Source of the DNA: Herbidospora daliensis
GTDB taxonomy: Bacteria; Actinomycetota; Actinomycetes; Streptosporangiales; Streptosporangiaceae
DNA: 64,000 nt
Reading direction: 5' to 3'
Assembly (NCBI RefSeq): GCF_001570585.1
Contig: NZ_BBXF01000004.1
Span: 1 to 64,000, forward strand
Below the pieces are notes generated by a model, which was given only the letters and a program-made list of their open reading frames with translations, had not been told where the DNA came from and ran no database searches. Of the stretch, positions 1 to 9,399 are shown piece after piece. Both the position numbers and the translations under genes were made by a program. Each line of letters begins with the position of its first letter. Position 1 is the stretch's first letter.

Positions 1-240
1 GGCACGATCACGACGTACCGCAGGCGCACTTGCAGGTCGGCCGTGACCGGGCCGCACACGACGGGCAGCCCGATCACGCCTGCCCTCGGCGCACTTGCGG
101 ATCGCGGTGACCTGGACGCACACGTCGGGCGGCACGATCACGACGTACCGCAGGCGCACTTGCAGGTCGGCCGTGACCGGGCCGCACACGTCGGGCAGCC
201 CGATCACGTCGTGCCGGAGGCGCACTTGCGGGTCGGCCGG
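1..240. repeat. Tandem repeat, ~65-bp units in a 130-bp higher-order pattern
   Basis: Bases 1-78 recur at 131-208 with one mismatch (position 61 against 191). Between and after them lie more diverged copies that share GGCGCACTTGC, a following G-rich GGTCGG-like block and GCACACG, so the layout is A-B-A'-B' with units of about 65 bp. No reading frame stays open with a credible start and normal actinomycete codon use across all units: on the minus strand the repeat phase shifts near base 90. The array probably continues left of the window. It could be the decayed end of a repeat-containing gene or a non-coding satellite. Bases 241-388 hold no gene I can support. Confidence 0.7.
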
Positions 241-388
241 TAGCGGCGGCTGCGGTCCCGGCTCTTCTTGGAGTCGCTGTCCAAGCTGAGCATGGCAGCC
301 ATCGGCCCACTTGTGCGCTGGGTCGACTATGACGACGGCATCGACCCCAGCTGCTGGGGTGTCGTCTACCGACCGCCCGGGGTCGAAG

Positions 389-2014
389 CTAGCGGCGTGA
401 AGTGCCGAGGGCCGCGAAGTAGTCGTTGTATCTGGTCAGTTCGCGTTCGACCGGTTCGATCACCAGGTCCTGCGCAACGCCCGCCACCCGGCGGCGCATG
501 TCCCGCTCCAGCTGGTCGCGTTCCTTCCCCGCCGCCATCACCACGAAGTTGCGGCTGGCGATGGCCGACAGCAGGCCCACGCCGAGCACGCTGACCATCA
601 TCAGCAGCACCCACGGCAGCGCCGCCACGTCGCCCAGCAGCTCGGCGGGAGGCTCGCCGACCTTGAAGATCCCGTAGGCCACGATCGACCCGGTCACCCC
701 CAGTCCTGCCACGAACAGCAGGACGAGGAGGAGCTGCCACGTCTTCGCCAGCCGCCACCAGCCCGGTACCCGGTCCAACGGCGGTGCGATCTCGGCCAGT
801 TCGTCGGTCAGCACCTTCGGGAGCTGGCCCGATCGGGAGCGGGCCGCGTCGCGGACCGCGTCCTGCCAGGGTTCGGGCATGCCCTGGGTCAGGCCGTCGG
901 ACAGGGCCTGGACGGCGTTGTCGACCTCGGCCGGCTGGGCGTGGACAGAGTCGGAGACCAGGGTCCGGATCTCGTCTTTCACGTCGCCGAGCTTCAGGTG
1001 CTTCAGCGGGTCGCCGCGGAAACGACTGGCCCAGCGGGCCCATGGCCAGCCGACCCAGTCGATCGAGCGGGTGCCGTAGACGTTCTCTAGAGCCTCGCCC
1101 ACCGCCGGGGCGCCCACGGCGTCGCACAAGGCGTCGGTCAGGCCGGCGCGGCGGGCGGGGTCGATCGTGGGGTCGACCTTGAGGAGGGCCGGCATGTCCT
1201 TGGCCAGGCGGAGCATCAGGCGGTCGAGGTCGGCTTCCAGGCGCAGGTAGCCCGCCTTGCGGGCGCTGACCGACTCGGCGAGTTCGACGCGCAGGTCGTC
1301 GATGCCGCCGCCGGTCACGGCCGAGGTGGCGACCACGCGGGGGTTGTCGACGCCCTCGCGGCCTAGGAGGTCGCGGAGGTCGGTGAGGCACTCCTCGACC
1401 TCCTCCGGGGTGAGGCGGTCGGCCTGGTTGAGGGCGAAGACCGTCACGGCGTCGTGGCCGGCGAGTTCGGTCACGTAGCGGCGGTGGGTGGAGGCGTCGG
1501 CGTACTTCTGGGGGTCGAGGACCCAGACGATCAGGTCGGCCGAGGTGATGAGGCGGTCGGCTTCGGTGTCGGTCAGGGCGCGGATGGAGTCGTGGTCGGG
1601 GAGGTCGAGCAGGATGAGGCCGTTGAGCTGGCCGTCGCCCTTGTCGAGAGCGCTCGACCGGGAGAAGCGGTGGCGCCACTGGATCTGGAGCCAGTCGAGC
1701 AGGGGGGCGGCGCCTTCGAGGCCCCAGACGCACGCGTGGGTGCGGGCCGTCGTGGGGCGGCGGACGCCCGTGGGTGACAGGTCGAGGCCCGAGATGGCGT
1801 TGAACAGGGAGGACTTGCCGCTGCCCGTGCCGCCGGCCAAAGCGACCACGGTGTGGTCGGGCGACAGCTTCAGGCGGTTGCCGGCCCTGATGATCAGCTG
1901 GGTCGCCTCGGTGAGCAGGTCGGCGTCTTCGCGGCCCTGGCCGAGATCGACCACCCGGGTCAGGGCGGCCAGCCGTGTGCCCAGCCCGTGCCTGGGCTCG
2001 GCGGTGATCGTCAT
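389..2014 (-). CDS. Dynamin-like GTPase with C-terminal membrane hairpin
   Basis: A 541-residue protein with a G domain and a membrane-anchored tail. The P-loop GGTGSGKSS is at about residues 61-69, switch-type DLPD at 137-140 and the base-binding NQAD at 196-199. Two hydrophobic helices (about 427-450 and 465-487) with a short linker would place it in the cytoplasmic membrane. The ATG at 2014 overlaps the TGA of the upstream gene (ATGA), so the two are translationally coupled; longer reading-through starts lie inside that gene. A pair of unequal GTPases of this kind matches the bacterial dynamin-like pairs of actinomycetes, for example Streptomyces DynA/DynB, which support FtsZ rings in sporulation septa. 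That role is inferred from family and pairing. Other GTPases with Era-like or YfjP-like domains are the main alternative. Confidence 0.8.
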   Translation of the reverse strand: MTITAEPRHGLGTRLAALTRVVDLGQGREDADLLTEATQLIIRAGNRLKLSPDHTVVALAGGTGSGKSSLFNAISGLDLSPTGVRRPTTARTHACVWGLEGAAPLLDWLQIQWRHRFSRSSALDKGDGQLNGLILLDLPDHDSIRALTDTEADRLITSADLIVWVLDPQKYADASTHRRYVTELAGHDAVTVFALNQADRLTPEEVEECLTDLRDLLGREGVDNPRVVATSAVTGGGIDDLRVELAESVSARKAGYLRLEADLDRLMLRLAKDMPALLKVDPTIDPARRAGLTDALCDAVGAPAVGEALENVYGTRSIDWVGWPWARWASRFRGDPLKHLKLGDVKDEIRTLVSDSVHAQPAEVDNAVQALSDGLTQGMPEPWQDAVRDAARSRSGQLPKVLTDELAEIAPPLDRVPGWWRLAKTWQLLLVLLFVAGLGVTGSIVAYGIFKVGEPPAELLGDVAALPWVLLMMVSVLGVGLLSAIASRNFVVMAAGKERDQLERDMRRRVAGVAQDLVIEPVERELTRYNDYFAALGTSRR

Positions 2015-3843
2015 CGGGCGACCTCGAGGTTGTAGGTGGCCTGGTAGAGCCGGGTGGCCGCGGCTTCGTCGGGGATCCCGGCTCCGTCGAGGGCGTCGAC
2101 GTAGCGCAGCGTCTCGTCGTCGAACAGTAAACCGACGCGGGCGCGCAGGTCGGAGCGGGCCTTGGCGCTGATGCTGCGCAGCGACTCGGCGCCGAGCAGG
2201 CCGCGCAGGAGCCGCTGCGGGAGGGCTCCGTTGCCGCCGGGGGCGTCGCCGGTGCCGTAGCCGAGCAGGCCGACGGTGAAGATCAGGGCGAGCGACTCGA
2301 CGTCGAAGGAGACCAGGCGGGCGACCGAGCGCTTCGTGACGCCCTCGGTGCGGACCAGCTCGGTCACGTGGTCCTGCCACGAGGCGACCATGCGGGCGGT
2401 ACGGCGGTCGACGTCGTCGGCCGGGCGGCCGAGGCCCGGGAGGGCGGCCAGGCGGTCGCCCGCGCCGGCGCGCTGCCGCCAGCGGGTGACGACCTCTTCG
2501 GAGGCGCGGTGGACGGCCGTGCTGATGACCGATTCCAGGCCGCTGCGCAGGGCGCCCCGGAGCGCGCCGATGCGTTCGGGGCCGTGGTTCTTAGCGCGGC
2601 GGATCTGGAGGGTGCGCATCAGGTCGCCCGACCCGGCGAAGTCCTGCCAGCGGGCCAGTACCTCACCGCGCAGCAACGAGCCGTCGCGGGTCGACTCCTC
2701 GATCTCGGCCAGGGCTCCGGAGAACGCCGCGTCGATGTCGGAGCGCAGGTCGGCGCGCAGGGCCACCTGGGTCTCCAGGTGGCGGGCCAGCGCGGGGACG
2801 CGGGCGCGGAAGCTGTTGAGCACGCCGTTGAGCGTCGCCTGGACGGCCAGCGCCCGCCGCTGCTCGTCGACCGAGAGCTCAGACAACCACATGCGCAGGT
2901 CGGCCACCTCGTCGTCGGGCAGGCGGCCGTTGGTGACGGTGGTCTCGTTGATGATGAACCGCTCCACCTCGCCGAGGCCGTACTCGTCGAGCATGCGGGT
3001 GAAGTGCTTGGCCACGACCTCGCGGGAGCGGGCCGGGACGCGGGACAGGATGATCACCAGCCGGGCGCCGCGTTCCTTGGCCAGCTTGAGCAGGCCCCAC
3101 GAGGGGGCGTCGGCGTAGCGGGCCGCGCTGGTGACGAAGACCCACAGGTCGGCGGCGTCGAGCATGCGGTGGGCGATGTCGTGGTGTTCCTCGACGACCG
3201 AGTCGATGTCGGGGGTGTCGAGGAGGGCGACGCCGTGGGGCAGCCACTTGGTGGAGGCGACCACGATCGAGTCGGATCCGGGGCCCTCGCCGGGTTCGGC
3301 GATCCGGTTGAGGCCGCTCAGCAGGGTGCCCTTGGTGAACCAGCGCTCGTCGGCCGGGTTGCAGACCAGGACGGGGGTGCCGGTGGTCGGGCGGCGTACG
3401 CCGGTGGCGCTGACGGCCTGCGCGGCGAGGGTGTTGACAAGGGTGGACTTCCCGGCTCCCGTCGATCCGGCGACGACGATCAGGGCGGGGGCGGTGCTCA
3501 TGTGGACGCGGGGGATGACGTAGTCGTCGAGCTGGGCCAGCACGGCGGCCTGGGACTTCCGGGCCTCGTCGGCGCCGGGGACGTCGAGGCCCAGGTGGAG
3601 GCCGGTGACGGCCTCGCGGAGCTGGCTGAGGGCGTCGGTCAGGGCGCCCGACACCTGCTCGGGGAGGGCGAACTCCTCCTCGTAGGAGTCGTCCTCCTCG
3701 GGAGCCGCCTCCTCTTCGGGGGGCTCGTCTTCTCGTATCGCCCGGAAGCTGAGTGTCTGCTCGCCGGGCGACTCTGGTTCTTCCTCGGGCATGGCGGCCT
3801 CGTCTGCGGGTTCGGACCGCGGTGTCTGGTTGGCAGCCTTCAT
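2011..3843 (-). CDS. Dynamin-like GTPase, partner of the downstream GTPase
   Basis: A 610-residue protein. Residues 1-60 are a very acidic, proline-rich, probably disordered leader. A G domain follows, with P-loop GSTGAGKST at about 126-134, a conserved GVRRPTTGTP switch region shared with the neighbour, and DTPD at 209-212. The rest is helix-rich with many Arg/Glu heptads. One hydrophobic segment (SLALIFTVGLLGYG) lies near residues 515-530. The gene overlaps cobA by 4 bp on one side and the second GTPase by 4 bp on the other, so all three form one operon. The two GTPases probably act as a hetero-complex at membranes. The linkage to tetrapyrrole synthesis has no obvious mechanistic meaning and may reflect shared expression only. 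Confidence 0.78.
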   Translation of the reverse strand: MKAANQTPRSEPADEAAMPEEEPESPGEQTLSFRAIREDEPPEEEAAPEEDDSYEEEFALPEQVSGALTDALSQLREAVTGLHLGLDVPGADEARKSQAAVLAQLDDYVIPRVHMSTAPALIVVAGSTGAGKSTLVNTLAAQAVSATGVRRPTTGTPVLVCNPADERWFTKGTLLSGLNRIAEPGEGPGSDSIVVASTKWLPHGVALLDTPDIDSVVEEHHDIAHRMLDAADLWVFVTSAARYADAPSWGLLKLAKERGARLVIILSRVPARSREVVAKHFTRMLDEYGLGEVERFIINETTVTNGRLPDDEVADLRMWLSELSVDEQRRALAVQATLNGVLNSFRARVPALARHLETQVALRADLRSDIDAAFSGALAEIEESTRDGSLLRGEVLARWQDFAGSGDLMRTLQIRRAKNHGPERIGALRGALRSGLESVISTAVHRASEEVVTRWRQRAGAGDRLAALPGLGRPADDVDRRTARMVASWQDHVTELVRTEGVTKRSVARLVSFDVESLALIFTVGLLGYGTGDAPGGNGALPQRLLRGLLGAESLRSISAKARSDLRARVGLLFDDETLRYVDALDGAGIPDEAAATRLYQATYNLEVAR

Positions 3844-5072
3844 CGGGCTCGCTCCGCTCGCACCATCTCGATCTCCTGACCGACCTTGACGACGTCGCCG
3901 ACGACGACGATCGCCGGTGGCCGTACGCCCGCGGAGGTGACGCGCTCAGCCACGTCGAGCAAGGTGGCGCGCACCGCCCGCTGGGTGGGAAGAGTACCGT
4001 CCTGTACCACCATTACGGGAGTTTCCGGTGAACGTCCCTCACGCAGCAATGTGTCGGCGATCTCCGCGATGCGTTCCACGGCCATCAGCAGTATCAGGGT
4101 TCCCTCTGATCCCGCCAATAGCTTCCAGTCGACGGTCGAGGCCGGATGTCCGGGGGCGACGTGCACCGAGACGACGTGGAAGTCCTGGCTGACGCCCCGG
4201 TGGGTGACCGGCACGCCCGCCGCGGCGGGCACCGCGACGGCGCTGGTGATGCCCGGTACGACCGTCACGGGCACCCCGGCCTCGGCGCAGGCGAGCATCT
4301 CCTCGCCGCCCCGGCCGAACACGAACGGGTCGCCGCCCTTGAGGCGGACCACGAACTTGCCTTCGAGGGCGCGGGCGACCAGCAGCTCGTTGATCTTCTC
4401 CTGGGCCAGGAACCGGCCGTAGGGGACCTTGGCGGCGTCGATGAGCTCGACGTCGGCGGAGAGCTCGTCCAAGAGGGAACGAGGGATCAGGCGGTCGGCG
4501 ATCACGACGTCGGCTTGGGCGAGAAGCTGGCGTCCCCGGACGGTGATCAGGCCCGGGTCGCCGGGGCCGCCGCCGACCAGGGCGACGCCGACGGGCTTGT
4601 CGCGGTGGCGGCGGGCGTCGATCGCGCCGTCGCGCAGGGCGTCGACGACCGCGTCGCGGATGCCGGCCGCCCGACGGGGGTCTCCCCCGGCGGTGACGGC
4701 GACGCCGATCTCGTCGACCCGGCCGCTGGCCGGCGTCCAGGCCGCCGAGGCGTCCTTGTCGTCGGCGCGGACGCACCAGATGCGCTTGGCCTCGGCCTCT
4801 TCGGCGATGGCGGCGTTCGCGGCGCGGTCGCTGGTGCAGGCGTGGACCAGCCAGGCGTCGTCGACGTCGCCCGCCTGGTAGCGGCGGCGTTCCCAGGTGA
4901 CGCGGCCGTCGGCGATCAGGTCGTCGAGCGCGGGCGTCGCGCTGGGCGAGACCAGGGTGACCGCGGCGCCGGCGTCGAGCAGGGCGGGGATGCGCCGCTG
5001 GGCGACCCGGCCGCCGCCGACGACCAGCACCCGCCGCCCGTCGAGCCGCAGGCCGAGCAGATAGGGGGCCAT
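3840..5072 (-). CDS. cobA: Uroporphyrinogen-III C-methyltransferase fused to precorrin-2 dehydrogenase
   Basis: A 410-residue bifunctional protein of the tetrapyrrole branch leading to cobalamin and siroheme. The N-terminal half (about 1-150) is a CysG-type Rossmann domain with [11 protein letters not shown]; it oxidises precorrin-2 with NAD. From about residue 160 comes the SAM-dependent methyltransferase, with [15 protein letters not shown], the [14 protein letters not shown] signature and PGITSA, which methylates uroporphyrinogen III at C2 and C7. The chelatase activity of complete CysG is less certain, and a separate CbiX-type chelatase gene lies at 9399-10289. The start at 5072 has a GGGAG ribosome site. 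It heads the operon with the two GTPases. The 216-bp divergent gap to the CHRD gene shows no cobalamin riboswitch that I can recognise. Confidence 0.92.
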   Translation of the reverse strand: MAPYLLGLRLDGRRVLVVGGGRVAQRRIPALLDAGAAVTLVSPSATPALDDLIADGRVTWERRRYQAGDVDDAWLVHACTSDRAANAAIAEEAEAKRIWCVRADDKDASAAWTPASGRVDEIGVAVTAGGDPRRAAGIRDAVVDALRDGAIDARRHRDKPVGVALVGGGPGDPGLITVRGRQLLAQADVVIADRLIPRSLLDELSADVELIDAAKVPYGRFLAQEKINELLVARALEGKFVVRLKGGDPFVFGRGGEEMLACAEAGVPVTVVPGITSAVAVPAAAGVPVTHRGVSQDFHVVSVHVAPGHPASTVDWKLLAGSEGTLILLMAVERIAEIADTLLREGRSPETPVMVVQDGTLPTQRAVRATLLDVAERVTSAGVRPPAIVVVGDVVKVGQEIEMVRAERAR

Positions 5073-5288
5073 TTCTCCCTCGTTGTGGCACAGGTTTCGT
5101 TAGGCAGTAAACCTACCGGCTGACCTGTGACGCGACTCAAGAGATCGCCGGTATCGGTCTTGTCGCACCCAAAGGAGTGACGTCGGTCACAGCGTTGCCG
5201 AGTGGGTAATTGACCACAGAACGGGGCTATCCGCAACTCCTACTGTCATCGCAAGCACCCAGAAGCGAACAAACAGGAGTTACCCGAA

Positions 5289-6257
5289 ATGCTGCGCAAG
5301 CTGATCGTCCCCGGTCTCGCCCTCGCCGTCACCGCCCTCGCCGCCGCCCCCGCCTCCGCCCACCCCGGCAACGGCCACGGCCACGGCGCGCCCGCCGGCG
5401 GGCAGTCCACCACCGAGTCCGTCCAGCTGCCCTCGACCCCGCAGGCGGGCGACACCTACTTCGCGGCGACGCTGCTGGGCAAGAACGAGGTCCCGGCGCC
5501 GGGCGCCAAGGTGGGCGACAAGAACGGCATCGCGGTCGCGGTCTTCCGCATCCACGGCAACCAGATGGAGTACGCCATCCGCTGGGCGGGCACCGCCGCC
5601 CCCAGCGCCTTCCACATCCACCAGGGCGTCAAGGGCAAGAACGGCGACGTGAAGATCCCGTTCTTCGGGGCCGCCCTCCCGTCCACCCTCAGCGCCGTCA
5701 AGGGCGTCGTGAAGGTCGACGACAAGGGCCTGCTGAACGGGATCAAGCGGAACCCGAAGAACTGGTACGCCAACCTGCACACCAGCGAGTTCCCCGGCGG
5801 CGCCGTGCGCGCCCAGCTCCAGCGCATCCGGCCGGTCAACCTCGACTCCGTCCTGGCCAACGGCTCGCGCTCGACGCTCACCGCCATCGCCGACGGCAGG
5901 CAGGAGGTGCCCGCCCCCGGCACGAAGGTCGGCGACAAGAACGGCAAGGCCGTCTGGCTGGTCTGGGTGAAGGGCACCAAGGTCCACTTCGCGACCGTGT
6001 GGAAGAACATCGCCCAGCCGACCCTCGCGCACATCCACAAGGCGCCCAAGGGCAAGAACGGCCCGGTCGTCGTCGACTTCCTCGCCGCCCCCTCGGGCCT
6101 CCCGGCGGGCATCAACGGCATCGCCGGCACCGGGAAGGCCTCGTCGTCGGTGGCCAAGGGCATCAAGAACAACCCGAAGAACTGGTACACCAACCTGCAC
6201 ACCAGCGAGTTCCCCGGCGGCGCCGTGCGCGGCCAGCTGCACGGCGGCGGCTGGTAA
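5289..6257 (+). CDS. Secreted protein with two CHRD domains
   Basis: A 322-residue exported protein. Residues 1-24 form a clear signal peptide (basic MLRK, hydrophobic core, cleavage after AxA before HPGNG). Then come a His/Gly-rich stretch and two tandem CHRD domains of about 130 residues, each ending in the same NPKNWY(A/T)NLHTSEFPGGAVR block. Both carry FHIH or AHIHK histidine motifs in the position typical of CHRD domains, which are thought to bind metal or other ligands; the biochemical role of the family is not settled. The start has the Shine-Dalgarno AGGAGT 8 bp upstream. It is divergent from cobA and convergent with the ureohydrolase, so it is probably transcribed alone. Confidence 0.85.
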   Translation: MLRKLIVPGLALAVTALAAAPASAHPGNGHGHGAPAGGQSTTESVQLPSTPQAGDTYFAATLLGKNEVPAPGAKVGDKNGIAVAVFRIHGNQMEYAIRWAGTAAPSAFHIHQGVKGKNGDVKIPFFGAALPSTLSAVKGVVKVDDKGLLNGIKRNPKNWYANLHTSEFPGGAVRAQLQRIRPVNLDSVLANGSRSTLTAIADGRQEVPAPGTKVGDKNGKAVWLVWVKGTKVHFATVWKNIAQPTLAHIHKAPKGKNGPVVVDFLAAPSGLPAGINGIAGTGKASSSVAKGIKNNPKNWYTNLHTSEFPGGAVRGQLHGGGW

Positions 6258-6261
6258 TCCC

Positions 6262-7263
6262 TCAGCGCCCGTCGAGCAGGGGCCGGCGGGGGTCCCAGGG
6301 ATCGCCCGACCGCCTCCGGGCGATCGCCGACAGGGCCTCCAGCACGACCCGGTTGCCCAGCAGGGCGGTGATGTCGGCATGGTCGTACGGCGGCGCGACC
6401 TCCACGACCTCCAGGCCGACGACCGGCAGTTCGTAGCAGATGCGCCGGACGGAATCGAGCAGCTCCCTGGCCGACAGGCCCCCCGGTTCGGGGGTGCCGG
6501 TGCCGGGGGCGTGGCCCGGGTCGCAGACGTCGATGTCGATCGACAGGAAGACGCCGTCGCAGTCGTCCAGGGCGATGGCGAAGGCCTCGGTCAGGCACTC
6601 GGAGAGACCTCTGTGGACGATCTCGGTCATCTCGTAGGAGCGCATGTTCTGCGCCGCCATCCACGACAGGACCTCGGGGCCGGGCCAGTAGCCACGCAGG
6701 CCGATCTGGAGGAACCGGTCGCCTCGGATGGCGCCCGACTCGATCAGCCGGCGCATGGGCTGGCCGTGGCCGTAGAGGTGGCCGAACTCGATGTCGCCGG
6801 TGTCCGCGTGGGCGTCGAAGTGGATCATCGAGACCCGGCCGAAGCCGTGGTGGCGGGCCACGCCCCGGGCGTCGGGCAGGGCGATCGAGTGGTCGCCGCC
6901 GAGGACGACGGGGATGGCCCCGGAGGCGGCGACCGTGTGCACGGCCGCCTCGATGTCCCGGATCGAGGTCTCCAGGTCGCCCGAGAAGCACTCGACGTCG
7001 CCCGCGTCGCGGACCGTGAGGTCACGCAGGCCGTCGACCCGCAGGGCGAGACTCGGGCGGGAACCGTCGTGGGCCAGGTAGCAGGCCTGGCGCAGGGCCG
7101 ACGGGCCGAACCGGGCGCCGGGGCGGTGGCTGGTGCCGCCGTCGAAGGGGGCGCCCAGGATGACGACGTCGACGCCCTCCAGCGAGGCCGGGTCGGTCAG
7201 GTCGCAGCGGTCGACGCCAAGGAACGTGATGTCGGGGCCGTACATCGGGCCGTAGCGGGTCAT
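6262..7263 (-). CDS. Agmatinase/ureohydrolase family Mn-enzyme
   Basis: A 333-residue protein of the arginase-agmatinase fold. The bimetal-site motifs are all present: GGDHS, HFDAHAD and SIDIDVCDP (SxDxDxxDP), with the family-typical PGTGTPEPGG following. The substrate (agmatine, guanidinobutyrate or another guanidino compound) cannot be told from sequence. The ATG at 7263 overlaps the cobT stop (ATGA), which couples it to the cobalamin operon; longer upstream starts lie inside cobT. Its position as last gene behind cobT is unusual, because no cobalamin step needs a ureohydrolase. Confidence 0.85.
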   Translation of the reverse strand: MTRYGPMYGPDITFLGVDRCDLTDPASLEGVDVVILGAPFDGGTSHRPGARFGPSALRQACYLAHDGSRPSLALRVDGLRDLTVRDAGDVECFSGDLETSIRDIEAAVHTVAASGAIPVVLGGDHSIALPDARGVARHHGFGRVSMIHFDAHADTGDIEFGHLYGHGQPMRRLIESGAIRGDRFLQIGLRGYWPGPEVLSWMAAQNMRSYEMTEIVHRGLSECLTEAFAIALDDCDGVFLSIDIDVCDPGHAPGTGTPEPGGLSARELLDSVRRICYELPVVGLEVVEVAPPYDHADITALLGNRVVLEALSAIARRRSGDPWDPRRPLLDGR

Positions 7264-8285
7264 GCGAGGGCCTCCTTGTCGGTGACGCCCGCGGCGTCGA
7301 AGGTGGCGACCTCGTGCAGCACACGGGCGGCGGCCACGACGATCGGGTGGGCCAGCAGGCCGCCGGTGCCCTCGCCGAGGCGGAGTTCCAGGTCGACGAG
7401 CGGGCGCAGGCCGAGATGGGCCAGCGCGGCGGTGTGACCGGGCTCGGCCGAACGGTGGCCCGCGATCCAGTAGCCGGCCGCGTCGGGCTCGATCGCGGCG
7501 GCGGCCAGCGCGGCCGATCCGGCGATCACGCCGTCGAGGATGACCGGGACGCGCAGCTCCGCCGCCTTCAGCAGGTATCCCGCGATGGCGGCGTGCTCCA
7601 GCCCGCCCAGGGCGGCCAGCGGGTCTTCGCCGCGGTTGACCTCCAGGGCCCGCGCGACCACCGCGATCTTGTGGGCGAGCATGGCGTCGTCGATCCCGGT
7701 ACCGCGTCCCGTGACCTCGCCCGGCTCTTTGCCCGTGTACGCGCAGATCAGCGCCGCCGAGGCCGTCGTGTTGGCGATGCCCATGTCGCCGGTGACCAGG
7801 CACCGCGCTCCCTGCGTGACCAGCTGCTCGGCCACCTCCGCGCCGACCTGCCGGGCCCGCGCGGCCTCTTCACCGGTCATCGCCGGGCCCAGCGACAGGT
7901 CGGCGGTGCCCCTCCTGACCTTGCGCGACACCAGGCCGGGGGCCTCCGGCAGGTCGCCGTTCACGCCCACGTCCACCACGGTCACCGACGCGCCGACCTG
8001 GCCCGCGAAGGCGTTCGCCACCGCGCCGCCGGCCAGGAAGTTGGCGACCATCTGCTGGGTCACCTCTTGGGGCCAGGGCGAAACCCCTTGGTCGTGTACG
8101 CCGTGATCGCCTGCGAAGATCGCCAACGCCACCGGCTCGGGCAGCGGCGGCGGGGAGACCGCCGCGATGCCCGCCAGCTGCACGGCCACGTCCTCAAGAG
8201 CGCCGAGCGCGCCCCTGGGCTTGGTCAGGCGGTCGTGGTGGGCCCTGGCCTCGGCCATGGCGGCGGGGTCAAGCGGGGAGATCAT
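7260..8285 (-). CDS. cobT: Nicotinate-nucleotide--dimethylbenzimidazole phosphoribosyltransferase
   Basis: A 341-residue CobT. It transfers ribose phosphate from nicotinate mononucleotide to dimethylbenzimidazole, making alpha-ribazole phosphate for the lower ligand of cobalamin. The family marks are TKPRGALGALE near the N-terminus, FAGDHGVHDQGVS, the VTGDMGIANTTASAAL block and the C-terminal RLGEGTGG. It overlaps the upstream aminotransferase gene by 17 bp and the downstream ureohydrolase by 4 bp, so it sits mid-operon behind cbiX and the CobC-like gene. Confidence 0.95.
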   Translation of the reverse strand: MISPLDPAAMAEARAHHDRLTKPRGALGALEDVAVQLAGIAAVSPPPLPEPVALAIFAGDHGVHDQGVSPWPQEVTQQMVANFLAGGAVANAFAGQVGASVTVVDVGVNGDLPEAPGLVSRKVRRGTADLSLGPAMTGEEAARARQVGAEVAEQLVTQGARCLVTGDMGIANTTASAALICAYTGKEPGEVTGRGTGIDDAMLAHKIAVVARALEVNRGEDPLAALGGLEHAAIAGYLLKAAELRVPVILDGVIAGSAALAAAAIEPDAAGYWIAGHRSAEPGHTAALAHLGLRPLVDLELRLGEGTGGLLAHPIVVAAARVLHEVATFDAAGVTDKEALA

Positions 8286-9399
8286 CGCGGGCCTCCTTCA
8301 GGGCCGCCAGGAAGGCGGCCGTCGTCTCATCGTCGCGCACCGCCACCCGCAACCATTCGGGGCCCAGGCCCGGGAAGGTGTCGGCCCTCCTGACCGCGAA
8401 TCCCCTCTCCCGCAGGAGCGTTCTGAGGCGGAGGGCGTGCGGGAGGCGTACACAGAGGAAGGAGCCCTGCGCCCCCGGCACGACATAGCCCCCGAGATCG
8501 GTCAGGCCGTCGGCGAGCACCCGCCGCCGGTCGGCCATCTCCCGGGCCCACGCGGCGGCCTCGGCCTGGGCACGCGGCGAGACGCACGCCTCGGCGGCGG
8601 CCAGCGCGGGCGTGGAGACCGCCCACAGGGGCTGCGCCTCCCGCATGGCGGCGATGAGCTCCGGCGGGCCGATGACGTAGCCGATCCGGAGCCCGGCCAG
8701 CCCCCAGGTCTTGGTGAGGCTGCGGATGACCACCAGACCGGGCAACCGGGCCGAAGCGAGCGATTCCGGCTCACCGGGCACACAGTCGGCGAACGCCTCG
8801 TCGACGACGAGATAACGGCCTTCCCTGGCGAGCGAGGCGATCGTCGCGGCGGGGTGCAGCACGGACGTGGGGTTGGTCGGATTCCCGATCATGACCAGAT
8901 CGGCGTCGTCGGGGACGAGCGAGGCGTCCAGCACGAACGGATCGGGCAACAACACCCGATCGGGCACCAGCCCGACGGCCCGCAGCGCCGCCTCGGGCTC
9001 GGTGAACTGCGGATGCACCACAACCGGCCGCGACACGGGCAGCCCGACCAGTGATCGTTCGGACAATGCGCGCTCGGCCCAACCGGGCTTGGACAATGCA
9101 AGCCCGGGTTCGGCCGGCTCGGTCAAAACGTGCTCGCGTCCGGCGAGGACTCTGGCCAGCAACGTGAACGCCTCGGCTGCGCCCACTGTGAGCAGGACCT
9201 CTTCTGGGTCCCGCCCGTGGTGGGCGGCGACGACCCGGGTGGCATGGTCGGCGTTGGGATATGCCGAGATTTCCGACAAAGACGCTACGAGGAGGTCGCG
9301 TAACCACGTCGGGGGCATGCCCTGGCGGACGTTCACCGCCAGGTCGACCAGGCCCGGTCCGACTTCGCTGTCCCCGTGGTGGCGGAGATCGACGGGCAT
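8269..9399 (-). CDS. cobC: CobC-type PLP aminotransferase/threonine-phosphate decarboxylase
   Basis: A 376-residue class I/II fold-type I PLP enzyme. The lysine that binds PLP lies in SLTKTWGLAGLRIGY, the Asp partner in VVDEAFADCVPGE, and an AxNVRQG-like N-terminal segment matches CobC/CobD enzymes that make the aminopropanol arm of cobalamin from threonine phosphate. The cobalamin operon context supports this over histidinol-phosphate aminotransferase, its nearest relative. The ATG at 9399 shares a base with the upstream stop (TGATG). The segment of about residues 90-130 is rich in repeated Ala-Glu-Arg and looks slightly expanded. Confidence 0.85.
   Translation of the reverse strand: MPVDLRHHGDSEVGPGLVDLAVNVRQGMPPTWLRDLLVASLSEISAYPNADHATRVVAAHHGRDPEEVLLTVGAAEAFTLLARVLAGREHVLTEPAEPGLALSKPGWAERALSERSLVGLPVSRPVVVHPQFTEPEAALRAVGLVPDRVLLPDPFVLDASLVPDDADLVMIGNPTNPTSVLHPAATIASLAREGRYLVVDEAFADCVPGEPESLASARLPGLVVIRSLTKTWGLAGLRIGYVIGPPELIAAMREAQPLWAVSTPALAAAEACVSPRAQAEAAAWAREMADRRRVLADGLTDLGGYVVPGAQGSFLCVRLPHALRLRTLLRERGFAVRRADTFPGLGPEWLRVAVRDDETTAAFLAALKEARDDLPA

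Noticed and set aside
268-594. Rightward frame near the left edge
   Set aside because: It runs into the GTPase gene on the opposite strand with no codon-bias support beyond the first 40 codons.
2368-3879. Long rightward frames opposite the GTPase genes
   Set aside because: Typical GC-rich antisense shadows: Gly/Val/Asp-rich, no domain, no ribosome site.
5073-5288. Cobalamin riboswitch upstream of cobA
   Set aside because: No B12-box or paired elements recognised on the minus strand; the region is only 216 bp and also serves the CHRD gene.
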